A stretch of 64,000 bases of DNA from Streptomyces canus. GTDB lineage: Bacteria; Actinomycetota; Actinomycetes; Streptomycetales; Streptomycetaceae. A model generated the notes under the pieces. That model did no database searches and was not told the origin of the DNA. It was given only the letters and a program-made list of their open reading frames with translations. The stretch lies in assembly GCF_041435015.1 (NCBI RefSeq), contig NZ_CP107989.1, positions 7,378,001-7,442,000 on the forward strand, read 5' to 3'. Each line of letters opens with the position of its first letter. Position 1 is the first letter of the stretch. The translations under genes and the position numbers were made by a program. Shown in pieces: positions 8,583 to 15,547 of the stretch.

Positions 8583-8699
8583 GGAGACGATTCTCGCCGG
8601 TCCCCGTTGATCTTGCGCGCGAGCAACCCCCGCGGGCCCGCAGCCGACGAACTACCGCTTAGGGTGCTCTTCGTAACGGATCAAACACGGGAGGCTCGC

Positions 8700-8915
8700 A
8701 TGGCGACATGGACCTGGCGATTCGAGAAGGCCGACGGCGCGGAGACCCAGCCCGCCGTGGAGCCCGAGGAGTTCACCACCCAGGGAGACGCCGAGTCGTG
8801 GCTCGGCGAGTACTGGAAGGACCTGCTCGCGGGCGGCGCGGAACAGGTACGGCTGTTCGAGGACGCCACGGAGATCTACGGCCCGATGAGCCTGCGCGCG
8901 GCCGAGGAGGCCTGA
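8700..8915 (+). CDS. Small conserved actinobacterial protein (71 aa)
   Basis: 71 residues from ATG 8700 with GGGAGG seven bases upstream. The protein is acidic and rich in Trp, Glu and Gly (MATWTWRFEKADG, SWLGEYWKDLLAGGAEQVRL) with no signal or membrane segment. I recognise the type as a widespread small Streptomyces protein but know no function. It is divergent from the CobU fusion gene and convergent with the methyltransferase gene ending at 8974. Confidence 0.75.
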   Translation: MATWTWRFEKADGAETQPAVEPEEFTTQGDAESWLGEYWKDLLAGGAEQVRLFEDATEIYGPMSLRAAEEA

Positions 8916-8973
8916 CCTCGGCGGGCGAGGGTGCCATGGCCCCCTCGCCCGCCTCCGCACAGCGACAGAGCGC

Positions 8974-9762
8974 TCAGCCCCGCACTCCGCACAGGTGCAG
9001 CAGCGCGGCGACCCCCCGGTACGGATCCGTCCGCCCGGCCCGCTCCTCGCAGGCCAGCAGCGCCTCCACGTCGGCCGGCGCCTCGGTGTCGTCCGCTGCC
9101 GTGTCCGTGAACACCCGCACGCCGTACCAGGCCTGGAGAGGCGCCCCGATGCCGGCGAGCGTCGCGGTCAGCGTGCTCAGCCGGTCGGCCCGCACATCGA
9201 GCCCGAGCCGGTTGCGGTACGCGGTGGTGTCGAAGGCGCCCAGCGCACCGGCCCAGTCCCCGGTCAGCCCCGGCCGCATCGCCAGCGCGTCGGCGTTGCG
9301 CACGAGCAACGACAGCAGCCCGCCCGGTGCCAGCATCCGCGCCAGCCCCGCAAGGAGCGGATCCGGCTCCTCGACGTACATGAGCACCCCGTGGCACAGC
9401 ACCACGTCGAAGCTGCCCGGCAGGAAGTGCACCCCGGTGTCCCGGCCGTCGCCCTCGATGATCCGCATCCGCTCCCGGATGCCCTCGGGCTCGGCGGACA
9501 GGGACTCCCGGGCCGCCGCGACCATCGTGGAGTCCTGTTCGAGCCCGGTCACCTGGTGCCCGGCCCGGGCCAGCCGCAGCGCCTGGGTGCCCTGACCCAT
9601 GCCCACGTCGAGCACCCGCAGCCGCTTCCCGACGGGGTACCGACCGACTATCTGCTCGTCGAGCTGCCGGGCCACCAGCTCCTGTCGTACGACATTCCGC
9701 AGCCCGCCCAGCTTGTTCAGCCAGGCATGCGCCGCGCCCCCGGAGAAAGACGTCGTACTCAG
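8974..9762 (-). CDS. Class I SAM-dependent methyltransferase, apparent CTG start
   Basis: 262 residues if translation begins at CTG 9762. A complete SAM-binding motif I is present (VLDVGMGQGTQALRLA), followed by VTGLEQDSTMV, FDVVLCHGVLMYVEEP and LAPGGLLSLLV, typical of Methyltransf_11-type enzymes. The family-like N-terminus STTSFSGGAAHAWLNKLGG directly follows the CTG. The CTG overlaps the TGA stop of the DUF3043 gene as CTGA, with GGAGAG a few bases before it, so coupled translation from a non-standard start is the simplest reading. The next in-frame standard start is a GTG about 28 codons further in, within ELVARQL. Confidence 0.85.
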   Translation of the reverse strand: MSTTSFSGGAAHAWLNKLGGLRNVVRQELVARQLDEQIVGRYPVGKRLRVLDVGMGQGTQALRLARAGHQVTGLEQDSTMVAAARESLSAEPEGIRERMRIIEGDGRDTGVHFLPGSFDVVLCHGVLMYVEEPDPLLAGLARMLAPGGLLSLLVRNADALAMRPGLTGDWAGALGAFDTTAYRNRLGLDVRADRLSTLTATLAGIGAPLQAWYGVRVFTDTAADDTEAPADVEALLACEERAGRTDPYRGVAALLHLCGVRG

Positions 9763-10361
9763 GGCCGCTCTCCGCGCTTGACCTGCGGCTTGGGCAGCCG
9801 GAGGCGACGCATCTGGAGGGAGCGCATCAGGGCGTAGGCGACCGCGCCCTTGCGGTTCTGGTCCGGGAAGCGCTCGGCGAGCCGCTTCTTCAGACGGAAA
9901 CCGGTGAGGATCGAGTCGAGCACGATGAGCACGATCACGACGAGCCACAGCAGCAGCGCGATGCTCTGCAGCGCACCCACCCGCACCAGGCTCAGCACGA
10001 GGATGACCACGGCCATCGGCAGGAAGAACTCCGCCACGTTGAAGCGCGCGTCGATGGTGTCGCGGGCGAACTTGCGCACCGGGCCCTTGTCGCGCGCGGG
10101 CAGGTACCGCTCGTCGCCGCCGGCCAGCGCCTGGCGCTGCCTCTCCAGCGCGCTGCGGCGCTCCTCGCGCTGGCGCTTGGAGGCGTCCTTGCGGGTCAGC
10201 GACGTATGGGCGACGCTGCGGCGCTGGGACTGGGCCTCACTGCGCTTGGGCGTGGGCCGGCCCTTGGGGGCCTGCGGGTCGCGGGGCTGCTTGGAGTCGG
10301 TCAGCTGCGCCTTGTCGGCGACGGCGGCCTTCTCATCCTTGGTGGCACGGCTACGGAACAC
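9759..10361 (-). CDS. DUF3043 membrane protein
   Basis: 200 residues from GTG 10361 (VFRSRATKDEKAAVADKAQL). The N-terminal half is highly charged and basic (KQPRDPQAPKGRPTPKRSEAQSQ in part), followed by DERYLPARDKGPVRKFARD and two hydrophobic helices at about 115-160, then a basic C-terminal tail. This matches the actinobacterial DUF3043 family, of unknown function. It is translationally coupled to the downstream methyltransferase through the CTGA overlap. A TACCCT hexamer eight bases before the GTG could be a -10 element for a leaderless transcript. Confidence 0.85.
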   Translation of the reverse strand: MFRSRATKDEKAAVADKAQLTDSKQPRDPQAPKGRPTPKRSEAQSQRRSVAHTSLTRKDASKRQREERRSALERQRQALAGGDERYLPARDKGPVRKFARDTIDARFNVAEFFLPMAVVILVLSLVRVGALQSIALLLWLVVIVLIVLDSILTGFRLKKRLAERFPDQNRKGAVAYALMRSLQMRRLRLPKPQVKRGERP

Positions 10362-10641
10362 AAAACCCAAGGGTAAGGGGTGTCCGGGGTTGGACCCCAG
10401 CCCGGTGGGGAACGATCCGGCAACACCAGTCGTCATGTAGGGGGACAGAGGGGACGTCCGGTGTCGGTTGCTCACCCTGAAGGTCACCTACTCCTTACGC
10501 CGGAGCAAGGGATTGGTCAGTCGTCCTTGGGGATGAGCGCATCCGTCCCGGAACAGTGCGTCAATGGATGCAGGGCCCGTACTGTGGGTTCTGTCGCAGA
10601 GCTGGAGCTGGAAGTCCGTCAGAAGGGGGCGCGCGAAGCCC
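10362..10641. other. Divergent intergenic region between the DUF3043 and pspA genes
   Basis: These 280 bases separate the divergent gene starts and should hold both promoters. I see a short dyad CTCC-TTACGC-CGGAG around 10490-10506 but no convincing -35/-10 pair for pspA and no open reading frame with coding bias. The pspA ribosome-binding region is a purine run AGAAGGGGG about 15 bases before the start. Confidence 0.4.
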
Positions 10642-11436
10642 ATGAGCGGTGTCATGAAGCGTATGGGGATGATCTTCCGCGCGAAGGCGAACAAGGCCCT
10701 TGACCGGGCCGAGGACCCGCGCGAAACCCTCGATTACTCGTATCAGAAGCAGCTGGAGCTGCTCCAGAAGGTGCGCCGGGGCGTGGCCGACGTGGCCACC
10801 TCCCGCAAGCGCCTGGAACTCCAGCTCAACCAGCTGCAGTCCCAGTCGGGCAAGCTGGAGGACCAGGGCCGCAAGGCGCTCGCGCTCGGCCGGGAGGACC
10901 TCGCCCGCGAGGCGCTGTCCCGCCGTGCCGCGCTCCAGCAGCAGGTGACGGACCTCGAGACACAGCACTCCACGTTGCAGGGCGAGGAGGAGAAGCTCAC
11001 CCTTGCGGCCCAGCGCCTCCAGGCCAAGGTGGACGCCTTCCGCACGAAGAAGGAGACCATCAAGGCGACGTACACCGCGGCCCAGGCCCAGACCCGTATC
11101 GGCGAGGCGTTCTCCGGCATCTCCGAGGAGATGGGCGACGTCGGCCTGGCGATTCAGCGGGCCGAGGACAAGACGGCACAGCTCCAGGCCCGGGCCGGCG
11201 CGATCGACGAACTGCTCGCCTCCGGCGTCCTGGACGACCAGTCCGGCATGCACAAGGACGACATCCAGGCCGAGCTGGACCGGCTCTCCGGTGGTACGGA
11301 TGTAGAGCTGGAACTGCAGCGCATGAAGGCGGAGCTGGCGGGAGGCTCGTCGTCGCAGCAGGCCATCGAGGGCGGCACCGGCCAGTCGCAGTCCCAGCAG
11401 CAGCCGCAGGACACCCCACGCTTCGACAAGCAGTAG
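10642..11436 (+). CDS. pspA: PspA/IM30 (Vipp1) family envelope-stress protein
   Basis: 264 residues from ATG 10642; a second ATG four codons in is also possible. The N-terminal amphipathic helix (MKRMGMIFRAKANKALDRAEDP) and the long coiled coil to about residue 220 (KQLELLQKVRRGVADVATSR, QQQVTDLETQHSTLQGEEEK) define PspA/IM30. These proteins oligomerise on damaged membranes and stabilise them. The Gln-rich tail SSSQQAIEGGTGQSQSQQQP is variable. The gene is followed by pspAA and then a two-component system, a recurrent Streptomyces arrangement that suggests the kinase pair senses the envelope. Confidence 0.93.
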   Translation: MSGVMKRMGMIFRAKANKALDRAEDPRETLDYSYQKQLELLQKVRRGVADVATSRKRLELQLNQLQSQSGKLEDQGRKALALGREDLAREALSRRAALQQQVTDLETQHSTLQGEEEKLTLAAQRLQAKVDAFRTKKETIKATYTAAQAQTRIGEAFSGISEEMGDVGLAIQRAEDKTAQLQARAGAIDELLASGVLDDQSGMHKDDIQAELDRLSGGTDVELELQRMKAELAGGSSSQQAIEGGTGQSQSQQQPQDTPRFDKQ

Positions 11437-11458
11437 GGCCCACGCCGAGGAGGGCGAC

Positions 11459-11737
11459 ATGATCGTACGGATCATGGGGGAGGGGCAGGTGAGGCTGGCC
11501 GAGGGCCACCTCGCCGACCTCAACAAGCTGGACGACGAGCTGTTGGCCGAGATGGAGAACGGCGACGGCCCAGGTTTCCGCCGCACCCTCCAAGCCCTCC
11601 TCACCAGGGTCCGCGAGCTGGGCGTGCCACTCCCGGACGACTCCCTGGAACCCTCGGAACTGATCCTCCCGTCCCCGGACGCCACCCTGGAGGAGGTCCG
11701 GGACCTGCTCAGCGACGACGGCCTCATCCCCGGGTGA
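11459..11737 (+). CDS. pspAA: PspA-associated protein PspAA
   Basis: 92 residues from ATG 11459 with GAGGAGGG just upstream. The sequence MIVRIMGEGQVRLAEGHLAD followed by LNKLDDELLAEME and a C-terminal LEEVRDLLSDDGLIPG is typical of the small PspAA family always found behind actinobacterial pspA. It is soluble and acidic. It starts 22 bp after pspA, so the two are probably co-transcribed and the proteins likely interact. Confidence 0.88.
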   Translation: MIVRIMGEGQVRLAEGHLADLNKLDDELLAEMENGDGPGFRRTLQALLTRVRELGVPLPDDSLEPSELILPSPDATLEEVRDLLSDDGLIPG

Positions 11738-11772
11738 CCGGGCGGACGGTGCGCTCCCGGGGACGACGGTCA

Positions 11773-11797
11773 CCGGGTCACCGGCCCGGTGACCCGG
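11773..11797. promoter_or_regulatory. 25-bp perfect palindrome upstream of the Psp-linked sensor kinase
   Basis: Two 12-bp arms, CCGGGTCACCGG (11773-11784) and CCGGTGACCCGG (11786-11797), surround one central C. A direct partial repeat GGTCACC precedes the left arm. The centre of the dyad is about 68 bp before the GTG at 11853. With a one-base centre it is a better DNA operator than an RNA hairpin, though a GC-rich terminator for pspA-pspAA cannot be excluded. A TACCGT at 11840-11845, seven bases before the GTG, is a plausible -10 for a leaderless transcript without an obvious -35. Confidence 0.55.
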
Positions 11798-11852
11798 GAC
11801 GTACAGGCAGCCTCCGTTCCGCCCCCGCCGGGGCACCCGTACCGTTGCGGAC

Positions 11853-13073
11853 GTGAGCACTCTCCAGCGCGCCAAACAACAGCTCAAGGCGCATCCCCTG
11901 GCCCTGGACGCCGTCCTCGCGGTGGGCGTCCTCGCCTGCATGATGGTCGGCTCCTTCGTCGCGCCCCATGAGAAGGACGCCGTCAGCTGGAGCCTGCGCA
12001 CCCCGGCCCCCCTCAGCCTCGTGCTCATGGTCCTCGCGGCGCTGGCCCTGGTCTTCCGCCGCCGTGCCCCGCTCACGGTCCTCGCCCTCACCGGCACCGC
12101 CTCCATCATCGAGTGCGTCACCGGCGATCCCCGTGCTCCCGTCGCCATGGCCGCCGTCATCGCCCTGTTCACGGTCGCCTCCACCACCGACCGCCCCACC
12201 ACCTTGCGGGCCGGCCTGCTCACCATGACCGTGCTCACCGGCGCCGCGATGCTCGCCGGACCGCTGCCCTGGTACGCCCAGGAGAACCTCGGCATCTTCG
12301 CCTGGACCGGTATCGGCGCCACCGCGGGCGACGCCGTCCGCAGCCGCCGCGCCTTCGTCCAGGCCATAAGAGAGCGCGCGGAGAAGGCCGAACGCACCCG
12401 CGAGGAGGAGGCCCGCCGCCGCGTCGCCGAGGAACGCCTGCGTATCGCCCGCGACCTGCACGACGTCGTCGCCCACCACATCGCCCTGGTCAACGTCCAG
12501 GCCGGAGTCGCCGCGCACGTCATGGACAAGCGCCCCGACCAGGCCAAGGAAGCCCTCGCCCATGTCCGCGAGGCCAGCCGTTCCGCGCTCAACGAACTCC
12601 GCGCCACCGTCGGCCTGCTGAGACAGTCCGGCGACCCCGAGGCCCCCACCGAACCCGCCCCCGGACTCGCCCGCCTCGACGAACTCGTCGGCACCTTCCG
12701 CAGCGCGGGCCTCCATGTCGAAGTCGCCCGCGCCGACCACGGCACCACCCTCCCCGCCGCCGTCGACCTCGCCGCCTACCGGGTCATCCAGGAAGCCCTC
12801 ACCAACGTCCAGAAGCACGCCGGCACGGAGGCCAAGGCCGAGGTCAGCGTCGTACGCGTCGGCCCCAACCTGGAGATCACCGTCCTCGACAACGGTGCCG
12901 GCGAGGACGACGACCCCGACAGCGGCGGCGGCCACGGCCTGCTCGGCATGCGCGAGCGGGTCACCGCCCTGCGCGGCACCCTCACCACCGGTCCCCGCTA
13001 CGGCGGCGGTTTCCGCGTGCATGCGATCCTGCCGGTCAAGACCCGCACCCCGGCCGCGGGCGGCGCCGTATGA
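11853..13073 (+). CDS. NarL-type sensor histidine kinase linked to pspA
   Basis: 406 residues from GTG 11853. Four to five membrane segments occupy about 15-165 with little extracellular sequence, suggesting intramembrane sensing. The HisKA_3 dimerisation domain contains the phospho-acceptor His203 in ARDLHDVVAHHIALV, and the HATPase domain has YRVIQEALTNVQKHA (N box) and GHGLLGMRERV (G box). It phosphorylates the response regulator encoded 28 bp downstream. Its position behind pspA-pspAA suggests a role in membrane-stress control, an inference from context. Confidence 0.92.
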   Translation: MSTLQRAKQQLKAHPLALDAVLAVGVLACMMVGSFVAPHEKDAVSWSLRTPAPLSLVLMVLAALALVFRRRAPLTVLALTGTASIIECVTGDPRAPVAMAAVIALFTVASTTDRPTTLRAGLLTMTVLTGAAMLAGPLPWYAQENLGIFAWTGIGATAGDAVRSRRAFVQAIRERAEKAERTREEEARRRVAEERLRIARDLHDVVAHHIALVNVQAGVAAHVMDKRPDQAKEALAHVREASRSALNELRATVGLLRQSGDPEAPTEPAPGLARLDELVGTFRSAGLHVEVARADHGTTLPAAVDLAAYRVIQEALTNVQKHAGTEAKAEVSVVRVGPNLEITVLDNGAGEDDDPDSGGGHGLLGMRERVTALRGTLTTGPRYGGGFRVHAILPVKTRTPAAGGAV

Positions 13074-13101
13074 CCACCACCCCTGCCACGGGAGAGCCCG
13101 T

Positions 13102-13779
13102 ATGACGATCCGTGTCCTGCTCGCCGACGACCAGGCACTGCTGCGCAGCGCGTTCCGTGTGCTCGTCGACTCGGAGCCGGACATGGAGGTGGTCGGCGAG
13201 GCGTCCGACGGCGCCGAGGCGGTCCGACTGACCAGGCAGGAGCGCGCCGACGTCGTCCTCATGGACATCCGGATGCCCGGCACGGACGGCCTCGCGGCCA
13301 CCCGCATGATCAGCGAGGATCCCGGCCTCGCCCATGTCCGCGTGGTCATCCTGACCACCTTCGAAGTCGACGACTACGTCGTGCAGTCCCTGCGGGCCGG
13401 TGCCTCCGGCTTCCTCGGCAAGGGCAGCGAACCCGAGGAACTCCTCAGCGCCATCCGGGTCGCGGCCGGCGGCGAGGCCCTGCTCTCCCCGGCCGCCACC
13501 AAGGGGCTGATCGCCCGCTTCCTCGCCCAGGGCGACGCGGACGACAACGACCCGGTGCGCTCCGAACGCCTCGCCGCCCTCACCGTCCGCGAGCGCGAGG
13601 TCCTCGTCCAGGTCGCCGGTGGTCACTCCAACGACGAGATCGCCGAGCGCCTCGAGGTCAGCCCGCTCACCGTCAAGACCCACGTCAACCGGGCCATGTC
13701 CAAGCTGGGCGCCCGGGACCGGGCCCAGCTCGTGGTGATCGCGTACGAGTCGGGGCTGGTCCGGCCGAAGGTGGAATGA
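13102..13779 (+). CDS. NarL/LuxR-type response regulator linked to pspA
   Basis: 225 residues from ATG 13102, with GGGAGAG upstream. The receiver has the acidic pocket LLADDQ, phospho-acceptor Asp55 (VVLMDIRMPG) and the conserved Lys in SGFLGKGSEPEEL. The C-terminal LuxR helix-turn-helix (LTVREREVLVQVAGGHSNDEI, then SPLTVKTHVNRAM) binds DNA. It partners the kinase immediately upstream. The palindrome at 11773-11797 is a candidate binding site, not shown. Confidence 0.93.
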   Translation: MTIRVLLADDQALLRSAFRVLVDSEPDMEVVGEASDGAEAVRLTRQERADVVLMDIRMPGTDGLAATRMISEDPGLAHVRVVILTTFEVDDYVVQSLRAGASGFLGKGSEPEELLSAIRVAAGGEALLSPAATKGLIARFLAQGDADDNDPVRSERLAALTVREREVLVQVAGGHSNDEIAERLEVSPLTVKTHVNRAMSKLGARDRAQLVVIAYESGLVRPKVE

Positions 13780-13893
13780 CCCGACGAGGGCCGTGAAAAG
13801 AAATCTCGCGGTGATGTCGAGAACCCGTGCCCCGCTCCGTCCCCGTGGTGGGAGCGGCCAGAATGGGTCGCACCGGGACCGAGGAGAGACACC

Positions 13894-14316
13894 ATGGCGA
13901 AGTACCTGCTGCTGAAGCACTACCGTGGCGCTCCGGCTCCGGCCAACGACGTGCCCATGGAGCAGTGGACGCCCGAGGAGATCTCGGCACACGTGCAGTA
14001 CATGCGGGACTTCGCGGACCGGCTGGTGAAGACCGGGGAGTACGTCGACGGGCAGGCGCTCGCTCCCGAGGGGACGTGGGTGCGGTACGACGGCGAGGGG
14101 CGCCCGCCCGTCACCGACGGACCGTTCGCCGAGACCAAGGACCTCATCGCCGGCTGGATGGTGATCGACGTCGACAGCTACGAGCGGGCCGTCGAGGTGG
14201 CGGGGGAGCTGTCGGCCGCCCCCGGGGCCGGCGGGAAGCCGATCCACGAGTGGCTGGAGCTGCGCCCGTTCTACGCGGCGTCGCCCACCGACCCGGAGTG
14301 CCACGCCGGTGGATGA
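13894..14316 (+). CDS. YCII/DGPF-domain protein, ECF42 partner
   Basis: 140 residues from ATG 13894 with GAGGAGAG upstream. The dimeric alpha-beta barrel fold of the YCII family is indicated by MAKYLLLKHYRG at the N-terminus and the motif VTDGPFAETKDLIAGWMVID, which gives the DGPF name. Proteins of this kind are encoded next to ECF42 sigma factors, as here: the last eight bases overlap the start of the sigma gene. Their biochemical role is unsettled; they are usually part of the sigma factor regulon. Confidence 0.9.
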   Translation: MAKYLLLKHYRGAPAPANDVPMEQWTPEEISAHVQYMRDFADRLVKTGEYVDGQALAPEGTWVRYDGEGRPPVTDGPFAETKDLIAGWMVIDVDSYERAVEVAGELSAAPGAGGKPIHEWLELRPFYAASPTDPECHAGG

Positions 14317-15454
14317 GGCGCTGCTCAGAAGCCTCACGCCGAGCGTGCTCACCGTGCTCGTCCGCCGTGGCGCCGACTTCGCGGCGGCCGAGGACGCCGT
14401 CCAGGACGCGCTCGTCGAGGCGGTCCGTCTCTGGCCGGCCGACCCGCCGCGGGACGCGAAGGGCTGGCTGGTCACCGTGGCCTGGCGCAAGTTCCTCGAC
14501 GCGACCCGCTCGGACACCGCCCGTCGCCGGCGTGAGGAACGTATCGAGGAGGAACCGGCGCCCGGCTCCACGCCCGCCGTGGACGACACGCTCCAGCTCT
14601 ACTTCCTGTGCGCCCACCCCTCGCTCACCCCGTCCTCCGCCGTCGCCCTCACCCTGCGCGCCGTCGGCGGACTCACCACCCGCCAGATCGCCCAGGCCTA
14701 CCTCGTGCCCGAGGCGACCATGGCGCAGCGCATCAGCCGGGCCAAGCGCACCGTCTCCGGGGTCCGCTTCGACCAGCCCGGCGACGTGGGCACCGTGCTG
14801 CGCGTTCTCTACCTGGTCTTCAACGAGGGCTACTCCGGCGACGTCGACCTCGCCGCCGAGGCCATCCGGCTCACCCGGCAGCTCGCCGGCGCCATCGACC
14901 ACCCCGAGGTCGCGGGGCTGCTCGCCCTCATGCTGCTCCACCATGCCCGCCGCGCCTCCCGCACCGCCCCCGACGGCGGTCTGGTGCCGCTGGCCGAGCA
15001 GGACCGTACCCGCTGGGACACCGCGGCGATCGCCGAGGGCGTCCGGATCCTGCAGACCGCGCTCGCCCGCGACCGGCTGGGTGAGTTCCAGGCCCAGGCC
15101 GCGATCGCCGCCCTGCACGCCGACGCACCCACCGCCGGGGAGACCGACTGGGTGCAGATCGTCGAGTGGTACGACGAACTCGCCCGCCTCACCGACAGCC
15201 CCGTCGTCCGCCTCAACCGCGCGGTCGCCGTGGGCGAGGCGGACGGCCCCCGCGCGGGCCTGGCCGCCCTGGCCGTGATCAAGGACTCGCTGCCCCGCCA
15301 CACCGCGGCCGCGGCCTATCTCCACGAACGCGCCGGCGATGTGACGACGGCGGCCCGCCTGTACGCCGAGGCCGCCCACAAGGCCCCCAACCTCGCCGAA
15401 CGCGACTACCTGACCCGCCAGGCGGCCCGGCTCAACTCCCGTACGCGGTACTGA
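14309..15454 (+). CDS. ECF42-type RNA polymerase sigma factor with C-terminal helical extension
   Basis: 381 residues from GTG 14309, inside the end of the DGPF gene, so translation is coupled. Sigma region 2 (FAAAEDAVQDALVEAVRLWP) and region 4 (LTTRQIAQAYLVPEATMAQR) occupy the first 160 residues. The remaining 200 form the TPR-like extension of this group, including VFNEGYSG and AAAYLHERAGDVTTAARLYA. ECF42 factors have no anti-sigma factor and are thought to be controlled through this C-terminal domain. The neighbouring DGPF gene supports the group assignment. Confidence 0.93.
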   Translation: MDEALLRSLTPSVLTVLVRRGADFAAAEDAVQDALVEAVRLWPADPPRDAKGWLVTVAWRKFLDATRSDTARRRREERIEEEPAPGSTPAVDDTLQLYFLCAHPSLTPSSAVALTLRAVGGLTTRQIAQAYLVPEATMAQRISRAKRTVSGVRFDQPGDVGTVLRVLYLVFNEGYSGDVDLAAEAIRLTRQLAGAIDHPEVAGLLALMLLHHARRASRTAPDGGLVPLAEQDRTRWDTAAIAEGVRILQTALARDRLGEFQAQAAIAALHADAPTAGETDWVQIVEWYDELARLTDSPVVRLNRAVAVGEADGPRAGLAALAVIKDSLPRHTAAAAYLHERAGDVTTAARLYAEAAHKAPNLAERDYLTRQAARLNSRTRY

Positions 15455-15547
15455 CGGGGCGGCCCGGGACCGTCGTGCGGCGGGGCCGGGCACCCCGTTA
15501 CCTATGCTGGGTGCTCGGAATGCCGCACGGGGGAAGGGGATGCGGGC

